From positions 1 through 64,000 of the forward strand of contig NZ_JBQKGW010000017.1 in the NCBI RefSeq assembly GCF_052118625.1: 64,000 nucleotides of DNA, read 5' to 3'. Made by a program: the position numbers and the translations under genes. Source of the DNA: Porcincola sp945869225 (GTDB lineage Bacteria > Bacillota > Clostridia > Lachnospirales > Lachnospiraceae). Shown piece after piece: positions 32,655 through 42,008 of this stretch. Within the stretch, counting starts at the first letter, position 1. Every line of letters starts with the position of its first letter. Below the pieces are notes generated by a model. The model was not told the DNA's origin, did no database searches, and saw nothing but the letters and a program-made list of their open reading frames with translations.

Positions 32655-33299
32655 ATGGCAGGTGTGATGAAACAAAAGACAGATGAGGAAGAGCGGCTGA
32701 CGAAAGAGGAGGAATTCCGGATTGATCAGAGAATTCGAATCGGTGTTATTCTCGGGGCAGCTCTGATTCTTGCGTATCTGGCATACTGTGCCGTGAAGAA
32801 AATCCAGATCGGTGTTGTCTATTATGTGATTGTCGGAGCCTTTATCGCGCTTTACTGGTTGTTTTCGGATGTCATTGCGTTGAAACTCAAGCACGGTTTT
32901 GCAGGCAGAACGGCAGTCCAGAAGTCAGCTTATATGAAAATGGCGGCAGTTGATCTTGTCGGAGTGATCGGGCTCGGAATGTTTCTGGTGAGCGGTGTCG
33001 GAGATTCGGGCAACAATGGCAATTCTGGGGGCAGCTCTCTGATCGGCGCAGTCATATATCTGGTCTGTTTTATGACAGCAAAGCGTCTGCGCCTGCAGTA
33101 TGAAAAGGAACCTTCCGAGGATGATGGGGCGAAAACAACAGAAGAAAAGAAGGACGGAATCAATTCGCTGCCAACAGCTGCAGACAGAGAGAGGCGTCAT
33201 GTGACAACGGCGGAGCGGCTTGCGGCGTTGAATCGGCAGGTTCAGGATGAACACGGTCCCGAGGAACAGTCATCTTCTGCCGGGGAGGATGATGACTGA
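32655..33299 (+). CDS. Hypothetical membrane protein
   Basis: I do not recognise the family. The 214-residue protein has a charged N-terminus rich in Glu/Lys, four probable helices (roughly 24-44, 48-70, 90-112 and 122-142), a Gly/Asn/Ser loop (GDSGNNGNSGGSS) between the last two, and a hydrophilic, acidic cytoplasmic-type tail to the end. ATG 32655 follows CAGGAGG CGTT; GTG/ATG options upstream lie in the site. It is cotranscribed with rarA, which starts two bases after its stop, so the association is by operon only. Confidence 0.75.
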   Translation: MAGVMKQKTDEEERLTKEEEFRIDQRIRIGVILGAALILAYLAYCAVKKIQIGVVYYVIVGAFIALYWLFSDVIALKLKHGFAGRTAVQKSAYMKMAAVDLVGVIGLGMFLVSGVGDSGNNGNSGGSSLIGAVIYLVCFMTAKRLRLQYEKEPSEDDGAKTTEEKKDGINSLPTAADRERRHVTTAERLAALNRQVQDEHGPEEQSSSAGEDDD

Positions 33300-33301
33300 A
33301 T

Positions 33302-34663
33302 ATGGATTTATTTGAGTATGCGGCATCGAAAAAGAGGGAATCTTCTGCACCGCTGGCATCGAGAATGCGCCCAAGATCGCTGGATGAGATTGTGGGGCAG
33401 GAACAGATCATCGGAAAAGACCGGATGCTCTACCGTGCCATCAAGGCGGACCGGCTGAGGTCGATTATCCTGTATGGTCCGCCTGGAACTGGGAAGACAA
33501 CGCTGGCGGAAGTGATCGCGCACACAACATCGGCAGCATTTACAACGATCAATGCTACTTCCGCGGGCAAGAAGGATATGGAGGAGGTTATCTCGAAGGC
33601 GAAGGAAGCGCTTGGCATGTACGGCAAACGTACCATATTGTTCATCGACGAGATCCATCGATTCAATAAAGGACAGCAGGATTATCTTCTTCCATTCGTT
33701 GAGGACGGAACCATTATTCTGATCGGGGCAACGACCGAGAATCCATATTTTGAGGTGAATGGGGCTCTGCTTTCAAGATCTTTGATTTTTGAGTTGAAGC
33801 CTCTTTCAAAGGACAACATTGAAACCATTCTGAGGCGCGCGGTTTCCGACCCGGATCGCGGGATGGGAAGTTTTCAGGCGGTTCTTTCAGAGGATGCCTG
33901 CAGCTTTCTGGCGGATATGGCAGACGGGGATGCCCGGGCGGCACTGAATGCACTGGAGCTGGGGATATTGACGACAAAGCGGTCCGGGGATGGACAGATT
34001 CATGTGACGCTTGAAGTTGCACAAGAATGCATTCAGAAGCGGATGGCAAAGTATGACAAGGACGGCGACCAGCATTATGACACCATATCAGCGTTTATCA
34101 AGAGCATGAGGGGGTCAGATCCGGATGCGGCTGTATTTTACCTGGCCAGAATGCTGAATGCCGGGGAGGACATCCGGTTTCTGTCAAGGAGGATCATGAT
34201 CTGTGCGGCGGAGGATGTTGGCTGTGCAGACCCGATGGCGATCGTTGTAGCGGCTTCTGCCGCACAGGCCGTTGAGCGGATCGGTATGCCGGAATCTCAG
34301 CTGATCCTTGCGGAGGCGGCGATCTATGTGGCGACTGCGCCGAAAAGCAATTCCGCCACGGAAGCAATCTTCAAAGCTGAGAAGGCAGCGGCTGAAACAA
34401 AGATTACCATTCCATCATATCTGCAGGATGCCCATTATGGCGGGTCTGCCAGGCTGAATCGGGGAATCGGATACGAGTATGCTCATGATTTCCCAAAACA
34501 TTTTTCTAAGCAGCGGTATCTTCCAGAGGAGCTGGGAGATACCCGGTTTTACCAGCCATCCGGTCAGGGACATGAGGAGATCATCCAGAGATATCTGGAC
34601 TGGCTGCATGAGGATCTGACGGGAGACAGTACAGGCAGTTATCATCACAAGAGGGAGAATTGA
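33302..34663 (+). CDS. rarA: Replication-associated recombination protein A
   Basis: RarA (MgsA) is a clamp-loader-like AAA+ ATPase acting at stalled replication forks. The 453-residue product has SLDEIVGQEQIIG, Walker A GPPGTGKTTLA (about residues 60-70), Walker B ILFIDEIHRFNKGQQD, and the C-terminal domain with RMLNAGEDIRFLSRRIMICAAEDVG (shown in parts: sensor/tetramer region), followed by the conserved YATAPKSN-type segment. Length matches the family. It starts right behind the membrane-protein gene and is followed one base later by argS. Confidence 0.96.
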   Translation: MDLFEYAASKKRESSAPLASRMRPRSLDEIVGQEQIIGKDRMLYRAIKADRLRSIILYGPPGTGKTTLAEVIAHTTSAAFTTINATSAGKKDMEEVISKAKEALGMYGKRTILFIDEIHRFNKGQQDYLLPFVEDGTIILIGATTENPYFEVNGALLSRSLIFELKPLSKDNIETILRRAVSDPDRGMGSFQAVLSEDACSFLADMADGDARAALNALELGILTTKRSGDGQIHVTLEVAQECIQKRMAKYDKDGDQHYDTISAFIKSMRGSDPDAAVFYLARMLNAGEDIRFLSRRIMICAAEDVGCADPMAIVVAASAAQAVERIGMPESQLILAEAAIYVATAPKSNSATEAIFKAEKAAAETKITIPSYLQDAHYGGSARLNRGIGYEYAHDFPKHFSKQRYLPEELGDTRFYQPSGQGHEEIIQRYLDWLHEDLTGDSTGSYHHKREN

Positions 34664-34664
34664 C

Positions 34665-36443
34665 ATGGAACATATACTGGATCTGATCAGCAGCTATGTG
34701 GCGGAAGCCTTTGAAATTGCAGGATATGACAGAAGCCTTGGAAAGGTAACGGTGTCCAATCGCCCGGATTTGTGCGAGTATCAATGCAATGGAGCTATGG
34801 CTGGTGCAAAGCTCTATCACAGACCTCCACTCCAGATTGCGGAGGCAGTTGTCGATATCATTGACGGGATGGATGCATTTTCGAAAGCAGAGGCTGTTCG
34901 GCCTGGTTTTATCAATCTGAGCCTATCGCCTTCCTTCCTGAGCAGTTATCTGCAGGAGATGGAGCAGGACGATTATTTCGGTGTGCGCAGGGCAGAGAAA
35001 CCCGCCATGATTATCATTGACTATGGTGGAGCGAATGTTGCCAAACCGCTTCATGTCGGCCATCTGCGTTCGGCAGTTATCGGGGAAAGCATCAAGCGGA
35101 CACTCCGTTATCTTGGCAACAATGTTCTGGGTGATGTCCATCTGGGGGACTGGGGCCTGCAGATGGGGCTGATCATCACAGAGGTGCGGCACAGACACCC
35201 GGAGCTTCCGTATTTTGATGAAACCTTCACAGGAGAATACCCGAAGGAGGCTCCATTTACGATCAGTGAACTGGAGGAGATCTATCCGGAGGCGACAAGA
35301 AAATCGAAGGAAGATGAAGCCTACAAGGCGGAAGCCCTTGATGCCACATATCGTCTGCAGCAGAAACAGAGAGGTTACTATGCCCTCTGGCAGCATATCC
35401 TGAATGTTTCCGTGAAGGATTTGAAACGCAATTATGACAGCCTGGATGTCACGTTTGACCTTTGGAAAAAGGAATCGGACGCGCAGCCGTACATTCCGGG
35501 GATGGTGGATTATCTTAAAAGAAACGGATATGCACATGTAGACCAGGGAGCGCTGGTCGTCGATGTCGCAGAGGAAGGGGACACCAAGAAAATACCGCCA
35601 TGCATGATCCTGAAGTCGGATGGTGCGTCTTTGTATAACACAACGGACCTGGCGACGATTGTCATGCGCAGAGAGAAGTGGGATCCGGACGAAATCATCT
35701 ATGTTGTCGATAAGCGTCAGGAGCTTTATTTCACACAGGTCTTCCGGTGTGCCCGAAAGACGAAGCTGGTGAAGGATGACACAAAACTCGAATTCCTGGG
35801 GTTCGGGACGATGAATGGGAAAGACGGGAAGCCGTTCAAGACCCGCCAGGGAGGTGTCATGCGCCTGGAGCTTCTGATCCGGGACATCAATGAGGAAATG
35901 TACAGGAAAATCATGGAGAACCATGAGACCGAACCGGATGAGGCACGGAAGACAGCTCAGATCGTCGCTTTGTCTGCCATCAAGTACGGGGATTTATCCA
36001 ATCAGGCGTCCAAGGATTATGTCTTTGATGTCGATAAGTTTACTTCGTTTGAGGGGAATACCGGGCCATATATCCTGTATACCATTGTACGGATCAAGTC
36101 GATTCTGAGAAGATACCTGGCGGAAATGAAGCTGCCGGCGGAAGCAATCAGCCGGTGCAGGATACTTCCGGCAGCAGGGGAAGCGGAAAAGGCGCTCTGC
36201 CTGGCGCTGACAGGATTCGCGCCGGCAGTGGAGGAAGCTGGTGCACAGCTGGCTCCGCATAAAATCTGCGGGTATCTGTACCAGCTTTCAAATGAGTTTA
36301 ACCGCTTTTATCATGAGACACGGATTCTGGCAGAAGAGAATGAGGAACAGCGAAAGAGCTATATTGCTGAGCTGGAACTGACCAGAAAAGTACTGGAACA
36401 GGGTATTGATCTGCTGGGATTTTCTGCACCGGATAAGATGTGA
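34665..36443 (+). CDS. argS: Arginine-tRNA ligase
   Basis: This class I enzyme charges tRNA-Arg. The 592-residue protein has the HIGH-type motif in KPLHVGHLRS (about 128-137), and no canonical KMSK; instead the KPFKTRQGG segment stands at that position, as in many ArgS of this branch. The C-terminal DALR anticodon-binding domain (about 475-592) ends in LELTRKVLEQGIDLLG. GAGGGAG precedes the ATG. It is probably cotranscribed with rarA. No T-box leader is seen because the gene starts directly after rarA. Confidence 0.97.
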   Translation: MEHILDLISSYVAEAFEIAGYDRSLGKVTVSNRPDLCEYQCNGAMAGAKLYHRPPLQIAEAVVDIIDGMDAFSKAEAVRPGFINLSLSPSFLSSYLQEMEQDDYFGVRRAEKPAMIIIDYGGANVAKPLHVGHLRSAVIGESIKRTLRYLGNNVLGDVHLGDWGLQMGLIITEVRHRHPELPYFDETFTGEYPKEAPFTISELEEIYPEATRKSKEDEAYKAEALDATYRLQQKQRGYYALWQHILNVSVKDLKRNYDSLDVTFDLWKKESDAQPYIPGMVDYLKRNGYAHVDQGALVVDVAEEGDTKKIPPCMILKSDGASLYNTTDLATIVMRREKWDPDEIIYVVDKRQELYFTQVFRCARKTKLVKDDTKLEFLGFGTMNGKDGKPFKTRQGGVMRLELLIRDINEEMYRKIMENHETEPDEARKTAQIVALSAIKYGDLSNQASKDYVFDVDKFTSFEGNTGPYILYTIVRIKSILRRYLAEMKLPAEAISRCRILPAAGEAEKALCLALTGFAPAVEEAGAQLAPHKICGYLYQLSNEFNRFYHETRILAEENEEQRKSYIAELELTRKVLEQGIDLLGFSAPDKM

Positions 36444-36494
36444 TCATCATACTCTGAAGAATTCTGGTTCTGAAAAAATTTCTGAAATTCGGGA

Positions 36495-36523
36495 TTGCGT
36501 GGAGAAGCAATCTATTTTATACT
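36495..36523 (+). promoter_or_regulatory. Promoter upstream of the kinase operon
   Basis: TTGCGT (36495-36500) and TATACT (36518-36523) are 17 bases apart. Transcription would start near 36530, only a few bases before the terminator hairpin at 36536. Confidence 0.6.
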
Positions 36524-36535
36524 GTGTCCATGGAT

Positions 36536-36566
36536 GGAGAGACTTCGCAAGGAGTCTCTCCTTTTT
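36536..36566 (+). terminator. Terminator after argS or attenuator of the kinase operon
   Basis: GGAGAGACT (36536-36544) pairs with AGTCTCTCC (36553-36561), followed by TTTTT. It ends the argS transcript and, being just after the promoter, may also attenuate transcripts toward the kinase. Confidence 0.88.
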
Positions 36567-36662
36567 GCGCCTATGGGAAGAAACAGCACAGTGTCCGGAT
36601 CGATGCCCCCACAGACATCTGATACGCGGACCTGACAGAAGGGCAGAAGAAGGAGGAGCCGA

Positions 36663-38354
36663 ATGAGGGAGCAAATGACGACTCTATCAGGACGCTACAG
36701 GCTGCTCAGAAAACTGGGGGAAGGTGGTTTCGGAGAAGTCTATCTGGCAGTTGACAGCAGGACGGACCGGTTCTGTGCGGCCAAGAAGCTTTCGGAAGAA
36801 AGCGGAGGCTGCTTCCGTGAACTGTGGATGATGAAAAAACTGAGAAATCCGCATTTGCCGCAGATTTATGATGTTCTGGATGAAGGAGAGAGCTGCTGGA
36901 TGATTATGGAGTATATCCGTGGAATCCGTTTTGACAGTTATCTGGAAGGCGACAGAACACTTCCTGAGCTTCAGACACTTGAAACGGCGATCCAGCTGTC
37001 CGAGGTACTCTGCTATCTTCAGAAGCAGGAGCCGCCGGTTTTCCATCTGGATATTAAGCCGGGAAATCTGATCCGTGCCAGAGACGGGACTGTAAGGCTG
37101 ATTGATTTCGGCGCGGCCTTCTCGAGGCCTTTGCCGATAGCAAATGCGGGAACAATCGGGTATGCGGCGCCGGAACAGTACGAGAAGAACGCTGCAAAAG
37201 ATGCCCGGACGGATATCTATGGTGTGGGAGCAACCATCTACAGGCTGGTATCCGGAAAGATGTACAGGAAAAACCTGTCGGGAAGCAGGGTACCGGGCTG
37301 CGGAGAAGCATTTTCAGAGGTGATTCTGAAGTGTCTTCGGGAACAGCCGGAAGGCCGTTTTCAAAGTGCGGGACAGCTAAGGTCTGCGCTTGTGGCTGTC
37401 AGACGATGTTATGGGAGGGAAAAAACAAAGAAACAGCTTCTATCCGCACTTGCATTTATGCTTCCGGCTGCCGCATTGTGTGTGACCGTTTTTCCGGATA
37501 CTTTGAATGTTTCCAAAGATGAAGGGTGGAGTGTTACGAAACTGCTGGAGGAAGCGAAGGTTTCAACAAAGGGAGAAAGCCAGAATATTTACAGGAAAGC
37601 GGCATTCATGGAGCCGGGGAACCCGGAAGTTTATCTTCAGTATCTTCAGGATGCGGGGAGAGATGGTGTGTTCTCGGAGAGTGAGGAGTTGTTTCTCCGG
37701 GAGATTCTTCATACGGTTCCGCTTGGCAGTCAGGATACGAATGAGGATAGTCTGAGAATGAACCTTGAAGCGTATGGAAAAACAGCAGCCGAGATCGGAA
37801 GGATGTATCTGTATGAATACAGCGGGACAGATGCAAGCCGTATTGCAGGAGGATGGTTTGCAAAGGCGGTGGAAGCGGGGGAGGAGATGATGAATGAGCG
37901 AAGCAGGGAAAAATCAGCTGAAAGAAGGACATCGGAAGAGGAAGGATGGCTGAAGGAAGCCCGGTATTGTCTGAAAATGCTGTCTGTAGAGGAGATGGAC
38001 GGAGCCGGGCAGGATCGGGCGACAGTTCGTATTCTGGACTGGTGGGAGGGCTTGAAAGAAGGAAAGGAGTTTCTCGGCCAGGATCAGAATTCCCTGCTTC
38101 ACCTGCATAGAATCCGTGACACCATCTGGAAGATCGCCTTTCGGATTGCAGATTTGCGGAAAGCTGGTATTGAGACCGGCCAGATCCGCGAAGAAATTCG
38201 GGACCGTATCAGACGGGCAGACCAGCTGGGTCCCGGCACAGGTGATTCAGAGGACTCAGACAGAAAAGAAGCCGTCCGTAAAATTTACGATCAGATCAGG
38301 GAAGCAGAACAGACAGCACTTCTGAGACTTGAGGGATGGGAGACGGAGGTTTGA
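36663..38354 (+). CDS. Transmembrane Ser/Thr protein kinase without PASTA repeats
   Basis: A Hanks-type kinase of 563 residues. Kinase features in order: glycine loop GEGGFGEV (19-26), ATP-binding lysine in FCAAKK (about 41), catalytic HLDIKPGN (128-135; HLD instead of HRD), metal-binding DFG (about 148), and YAAPEQ of the activation segment. One transmembrane helix follows (about 258-279), then about 285 charged, helical residues outside the membrane with repeat-like amphipathic segments. PASTA domains, usual in cell-wall-sensing kinases, are absent. A positively charged linker flanks the helix. AAGGAGGAGCCGA precedes the ATG. It is followed by the Ig-like surface protein and a CPBP protease, presumably one operon. 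No phosphatase is nearby. Its signal and substrates are unknown. Confidence 0.9.
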   Translation: MREQMTTLSGRYRLLRKLGEGGFGEVYLAVDSRTDRFCAAKKLSEESGGCFRELWMMKKLRNPHLPQIYDVLDEGESCWMIMEYIRGIRFDSYLEGDRTLPELQTLETAIQLSEVLCYLQKQEPPVFHLDIKPGNLIRARDGTVRLIDFGAAFSRPLPIANAGTIGYAAPEQYEKNAAKDARTDIYGVGATIYRLVSGKMYRKNLSGSRVPGCGEAFSEVILKCLREQPEGRFQSAGQLRSALVAVRRCYGREKTKKQLLSALAFMLPAAALCVTVFPDTLNVSKDEGWSVTKLLEEAKVSTKGESQNIYRKAAFMEPGNPEVYLQYLQDAGRDGVFSESEELFLREILHTVPLGSQDTNEDSLRMNLEAYGKTAAEIGRMYLYEYSGTDASRIAGGWFAKAVEAGEEMMNERSREKSAERRTSEEEGWLKEARYCLKMLSVEEMDGAGQDRATVRILDWWEGLKEGKEFLGQDQNSLLHLHRIRDTIWKIAFRIADLRKAGIETGQIREEIRDRIRRADQLGPGTGDSEDSDRKEAVRKIYDQIREAEQTALLRLEGWETEV

Positions 38355-38391
38355 GAGCTGCCTGACAGACTCGCTTTTGAGGAGGAAAGAA

Positions 38392-38418
38392 ATGGGGGAT
38401 GGAGGCAGCAGCCTCTAG
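38392..38418 (+). CDS. Candidate eight-codon minicistron
   Basis: A strong ribosome site GAGGAGGAAAGAA is followed by ATG and an eight-codon reading frame (MGDGGSSL) ending in TAG, about 40 bases before the surface-protein gene and in the same frame as it. GAGGC-AGCA-GCCTC inside it can form a hairpin, and the bases after it are G-rich (three GGG runs in 38430-38446). It may be a leader peptide or a decayed earlier start. I have no protein-level evidence. Confidence 0.35.
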   Translation: MGDGGSSL

Positions 38419-38460
38419 GAGCAGGAACAGGTGGGAAAGGGAGGGTGTCTGGTAGGATAG

Positions 38461-41346
38461 ATGAATCATAAAGCAGGCTTTTATTGTTCCGGTGGTTTCC
38501 CTTGCAGGGCAGCACGGACATTCCTGATCTTTGTGCTGGCCCTTGTACTGACGCAGGCGCGTCAGATGGCATTCAGTGCGCATGCAGGTGAATCAAGGCG
38601 GATAGAGACAGAAAAGCAGAACGGAGACAGGGCTGGAAAGTCTGGAGAAGCGGATGAACAGGAAGAGGAGCAGACGGAACCGGAGACAGACGACCCGCAG
38701 GAAGTTGATGGCGGAGAGACAGAAGTTCCTCAGAAACAGGAAGCGGAGGAGCCGGTCTGGGAGATTGTTCTGTCAGATATCCATCCGGAGGTGCCGGAAG
38801 AGGGGCGGGTTTATGATGGAACGGACCAGATTCGCATTGCATTCAGCTGGGATATAAGGAGGAGATGTTCTGAGACTGACACAGATTCTGAAGAACCGTC
38901 TGACAATGCGGAGGGAAAGCTGGTACCGCCGAAGGTATCAGTGACATGTGACGCCCGCCTTGAGAGCCCGGATGCAGGGCTGCGAAACGTCCTGTATGAT
39001 TTCAGAATTTCTTCAGAGGATCCGGAAACGGCAGGCCGAATCCATATTGCAGACGGTTTTACAAAACCGGATCTGGTTGTTGAAGTGAAGAAAAAAGTGC
39101 TTTCCGTCACAATTCCGGATGGAAAGAAGGTGTATGGAAAGCCGGCACAGATGGCCTACATCTGGCCTGACGCATCATCCGAGCTTGAAATGAACGCTGG
39201 TATGAAGGACGGGGAAGGGGGCACTGTTCCACCGGACAGAATTTTACGGGTAGCGGTGTCCGGCTTTTTGACGGATGAGAAGGGATTCGCTGTCATCCCA
39301 GAGAATTTTGAAGCGCCGGAGATCACGGTTGATCAATCGGTGCTTCAGAGTGACAGTCCGATGTACGAGGATGGAAAGGATGCAGTGTATGAGGGGGCAC
39401 TTGTCATGAAACGAAGGGACGGCCTCTGTCTGACTGGCAACCCGACAGAAAACTATGAGTTTTGTGAGGATGAAAAGAGTCCGCTGTACAGGCGTGGTTC
39501 TGTCAGAATCATGCATGAGATGGTAAGGGAAGGGATACATTTTGAAATCGAAGGAGAGAGCATTGTCAGGAGAGATGGGAGGCTGATCATCAGGAAAGGA
39601 AGGGGACTGGAGGTCAGAATCAGGAAAAATATCCATTATAACAAAGGATATAAGATTGATGAAATCAATGAGGATGGTACCTTACAGTTCAGACTGACGA
39701 AGACAAACCGAAAGGGAGAGCTTCTCGCCAGATCTCTTCCGGTTGAGATTTCCGTGACGACGGACGGGCAGGTGCCACCCGCAAGACTGATCATTACTGA
39801 TGCGCGCATGACTGATGGGATTGCGTTTACACCGTCAGTCTGCCGAGTCGAAGTGATCCCTCAGCCAGACGACAGAAGCGGGATGAGGAGCGTCAGATAC
39901 CGGGTAAGGAGGGGCAGTCAGGTGCAGAGAATCCTGCAAGATCCAGGCAGCTGGATTGAAGGACTCCCGGATACTTCGGCAACGCTCAGCCTCCAGGAGG
40001 AAGGAATCTGGCAGATTGAGGTGGAATCACAGGATCTTGCAGGCAATGCCGCATTCGTCTGCAGTCCCCCGATCGTTGTTGACCATGAAGACCCTCTGAT
40101 TGAGGTCGATGGTGTTTCAGATGGAGACGCTTATTCCGGAATCGTGCGGATTGTCTGTTCCATCCGGGATCGCTGGTACCAGAGGGGATCAGCTTCCGTT
40201 CAGTTCTCATCGCTGTCAGGCGGAAAGGCTCCGTCAGAAAGCGGCAGGAGAGAATCAGAAGAGGGGGTGGAAATACAGTTTGCAGACTTCGATCATACGA
40301 AAGAAGCGGATGCATGGTATCATATGACTGTTTCCGCTCGGGATATCGCCGGAAACGTACGGAAGAAGGAGCTGGTGTTCTGTATCAATCGGAATGGCTC
40401 CGTATATGGACTTGCGCCCGAAAGCCAGAGAAAACTGCAGACCTATTATCACAAAGAACCATTTGACGTGGTATTCCTGGAATCCAATATCAGTGATGTC
40501 AAGGATGCGATGGTTCTTGTGATGAAGAATGGAAAGAGGACGAAGGCAGGGGCAAGACGAGAGATGCGTTCGAACGCATCCGGGAATACCGGGATACGGC
40601 AATATCGTCATGTAGTTGCAGCAGACTATTTTCAGGAAAGCGGTCTTTATGATGTCATACTGATGACCTCGGATCAGGCAGGAAACCGTGCAGACAGCCA
40701 GAGGCAGACTCTGCAGGTTCGATTTGCCGTGGACACCGAACCGCCCCGGTTCCTTGTAAGCGGAATCGAAAAGTTCGGCGTATACAGGGCGGATGAGATG
40801 ACGATTGGAGTGCACGTGCGTGATAATCTGGCGCTCAAGCGTGCAGTTGTATACCTGAACACGGAACCCTTGATGACATACTCAGCCAGGCAGCTTCGGG
40901 AGAATGGAGGCAGCCTCAAGGTCACACTGGGCATGAGCCAGCTCTGGCAGCGTCTCCAGATTTTTGCAGTAGATGAGGCAGGCAATGAGGGCTGGTCTGA
41001 AGAATATCCTGTTTTCATTAAAAGGGAAGGAAAGATTCCTGAGAAACAAGTTCCCGGAGAAAGTGCGAGGGAGCTGGCTGAACGAAGAATGGGAAGTGAG
41101 ACCGAAGAAGAGCCGATTTCCAACGAGTGGGATCGACGCAGGCAATTTCAGGCGGAAGAAGGCGCACTGAATAGGGACAAGGTCCGGATCGCTCATGAGG
41201 AACGCTATCTGGATGACCGCAGAGAGGAGCGTCGCTGGGCAGGCAGACCAATGATTTTTGCTTTCCCGCTTTTGTCTGCTTGCGGCACAGTATGTCTTCT
41301 GGTGATCTGGAAGACAAAAATCAATAGAGAGAGGAAACAAAAATAA
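38461..41346 (+). CDS. Large membrane-anchored surface protein with Ig-like repeats
   Basis: The 961-residue protein is unrecognised as a whole. It has a signal-like hydrophobic segment (about 19-38), an acidic Glu/Gln-rich spacer (about 45-100), several beta-rich modules, and a C-terminal membrane helix (about 929-950) followed by a basic tail. Four D-x-A-G-N motifs (near residues 524, 627, 738 and 839), about 100-110 apart, mark Ig-like or cadherin-like modules known from bacterial surface proteins. The gene is between the kinase and the CPBP protease, nine bases ahead of the latter. I infer an exported, cell-envelope protein whose exposure or cutting may be controlled by its neighbours. 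GGTAGGATAG is the only ribosome site; an eight-codon ORF precedes it. Confidence 0.82.
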   Translation: MNHKAGFYCSGGFPCRAARTFLIFVLALVLTQARQMAFSAHAGESRRIETEKQNGDRAGKSGEADEQEEEQTEPETDDPQEVDGGETEVPQKQEAEEPVWEIVLSDIHPEVPEEGRVYDGTDQIRIAFSWDIRRRCSETDTDSEEPSDNAEGKLVPPKVSVTCDARLESPDAGLRNVLYDFRISSEDPETAGRIHIADGFTKPDLVVEVKKKVLSVTIPDGKKVYGKPAQMAYIWPDASSELEMNAGMKDGEGGTVPPDRILRVAVSGFLTDEKGFAVIPENFEAPEITVDQSVLQSDSPMYEDGKDAVYEGALVMKRRDGLCLTGNPTENYEFCEDEKSPLYRRGSVRIMHEMVREGIHFEIEGESIVRRDGRLIIRKGRGLEVRIRKNIHYNKGYKIDEINEDGTLQFRLTKTNRKGELLARSLPVEISVTTDGQVPPARLIITDARMTDGIAFTPSVCRVEVIPQPDDRSGMRSVRYRVRRGSQVQRILQDPGSWIEGLPDTSATLSLQEEGIWQIEVESQDLAGNAAFVCSPPIVVDHEDPLIEVDGVSDGDAYSGIVRIVCSIRDRWYQRGSASVQFSSLSGGKAPSESGRRESEEGVEIQFADFDHTKEADAWYHMTVSARDIAGNVRKKELVFCINRNGSVYGLAPESQRKLQTYYHKEPFDVVFLESNISDVKDAMVLVMKNGKRTKAGARREMRSNASGNTGIRQYRHVVAADYFQESGLYDVILMTSDQAGNRADSQRQTLQVRFAVDTEPPRFLVSGIEKFGVYRADEMTIGVHVRDNLALKRAVVYLNTEPLMTYSARQLRENGGSLKVTLGMSQLWQRLQIFAVDEAGNEGWSEEYPVFIKREGKIPEKQVPGESARELAERRMGSETEEEPISNEWDRRRQFQAEEGALNRDKVRIAHEERYLDDRREERRWAGRPMIFAFPLLSACGTVCLLVIWKTKINRERKQK

Positions 41347-41354
41347 CAGGGAAT

Positions 41355-42008
41355 ATGGACAAAAATTACCGAAGTGCGTTTTTACCGGTACTTCTGTGGC
41401 TGTTTGTGTCGGGCATCATGACGGCTGTATTCCAGGCTGCAGCAGAAAAAACAGGAACCCTTCCAGATGTGGATACAGCCGCATCCGGTGCTGCGTCGGC
41501 GTTGCTGATTCCTGCTTACCTCTTGATGCTGAAGAGGTGGAAGCTGTCAATTCATTCTAAAGAGAAGAGCGGGCTCCGGAACAGAGGTCCTTGGCTTCTG
41601 GCAGCGGGGATCGCCGGGGCGGGTTTATCCTTGCTCTATGGATGGCTGACAGCAAAGATTCATATTTCAGAGTATTTTACAAACGACGTGCAGCGGGCTT
41701 ATTATTCTGCACCGCTCTGGCAGCAGCTGATCGTTTTTTGTATGCTGACACCTGTATGCGAGGAGCTGCTGTTCAGAGGACTGGTTTTCGGTACCGTTAG
41801 AAGGAAAATCTCAGGATGGAGGGCGGCCGTATTAACTTCTGCGTTGTTTTCGGTTCTTCATGGGAACCCGATTCAGATGCTCTATGCGTTTCCGATGGGA
41901 CTGGTTCTGCAGGTTTTCCTGTACATGGAGGGAGGTCTGGAGGCACCGATTCTCCTGCATATCTGCGCAAACCTGGCATCCGTCCTGACAGAGTACATCC
42001 TTCGTTGA
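41355..42008 (+). CDS. CPBP-family intramembrane metalloprotease
   Basis: A 217-residue multi-helix membrane protein with the CPBP (CAAX-protease/bacteriocin-processing) motifs: CEELLFRG (about 135-142), FSVLHGN with histidine near 168, and a third-helix HICAN with histidine near 201. These are the residues thought to coordinate the metal. Relatives cleave membrane proteins, mature bacteriocins or give immunity. Here it lies nine bases after the Ig-like protein, so that protein's membrane anchor is a reasonable substrate; this is inference. Its stop codon lies inside the -35 box of the glyA promoter. Confidence 0.9.
   Translation: MDKNYRSAFLPVLLWLFVSGIMTAVFQAAAEKTGTLPDVDTAASGAASALLIPAYLLMLKRWKLSIHSKEKSGLRNRGPWLLAAGIAGAGLSLLYGWLTAKIHISEYFTNDVQRAYYSAPLWQQLIVFCMLTPVCEELLFRGLVFGTVRRKISGWRAAVLTSALFSVLHGNPIQMLYAFPMGLVLQVFLYMEGGLEAPILLHICANLASVLTEYILR

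Noticed and set aside
34923..35924. A 333-codon minus-strand ORF opposite argS
   Set aside because: Antisense to ArgS. Amino-acid content is that of a mirrored coding frame, and no start site is present.
36663..38354. PASTA-type PrkC kinase
   Set aside because: The external part has no PASTA pattern; it is helical and charged.
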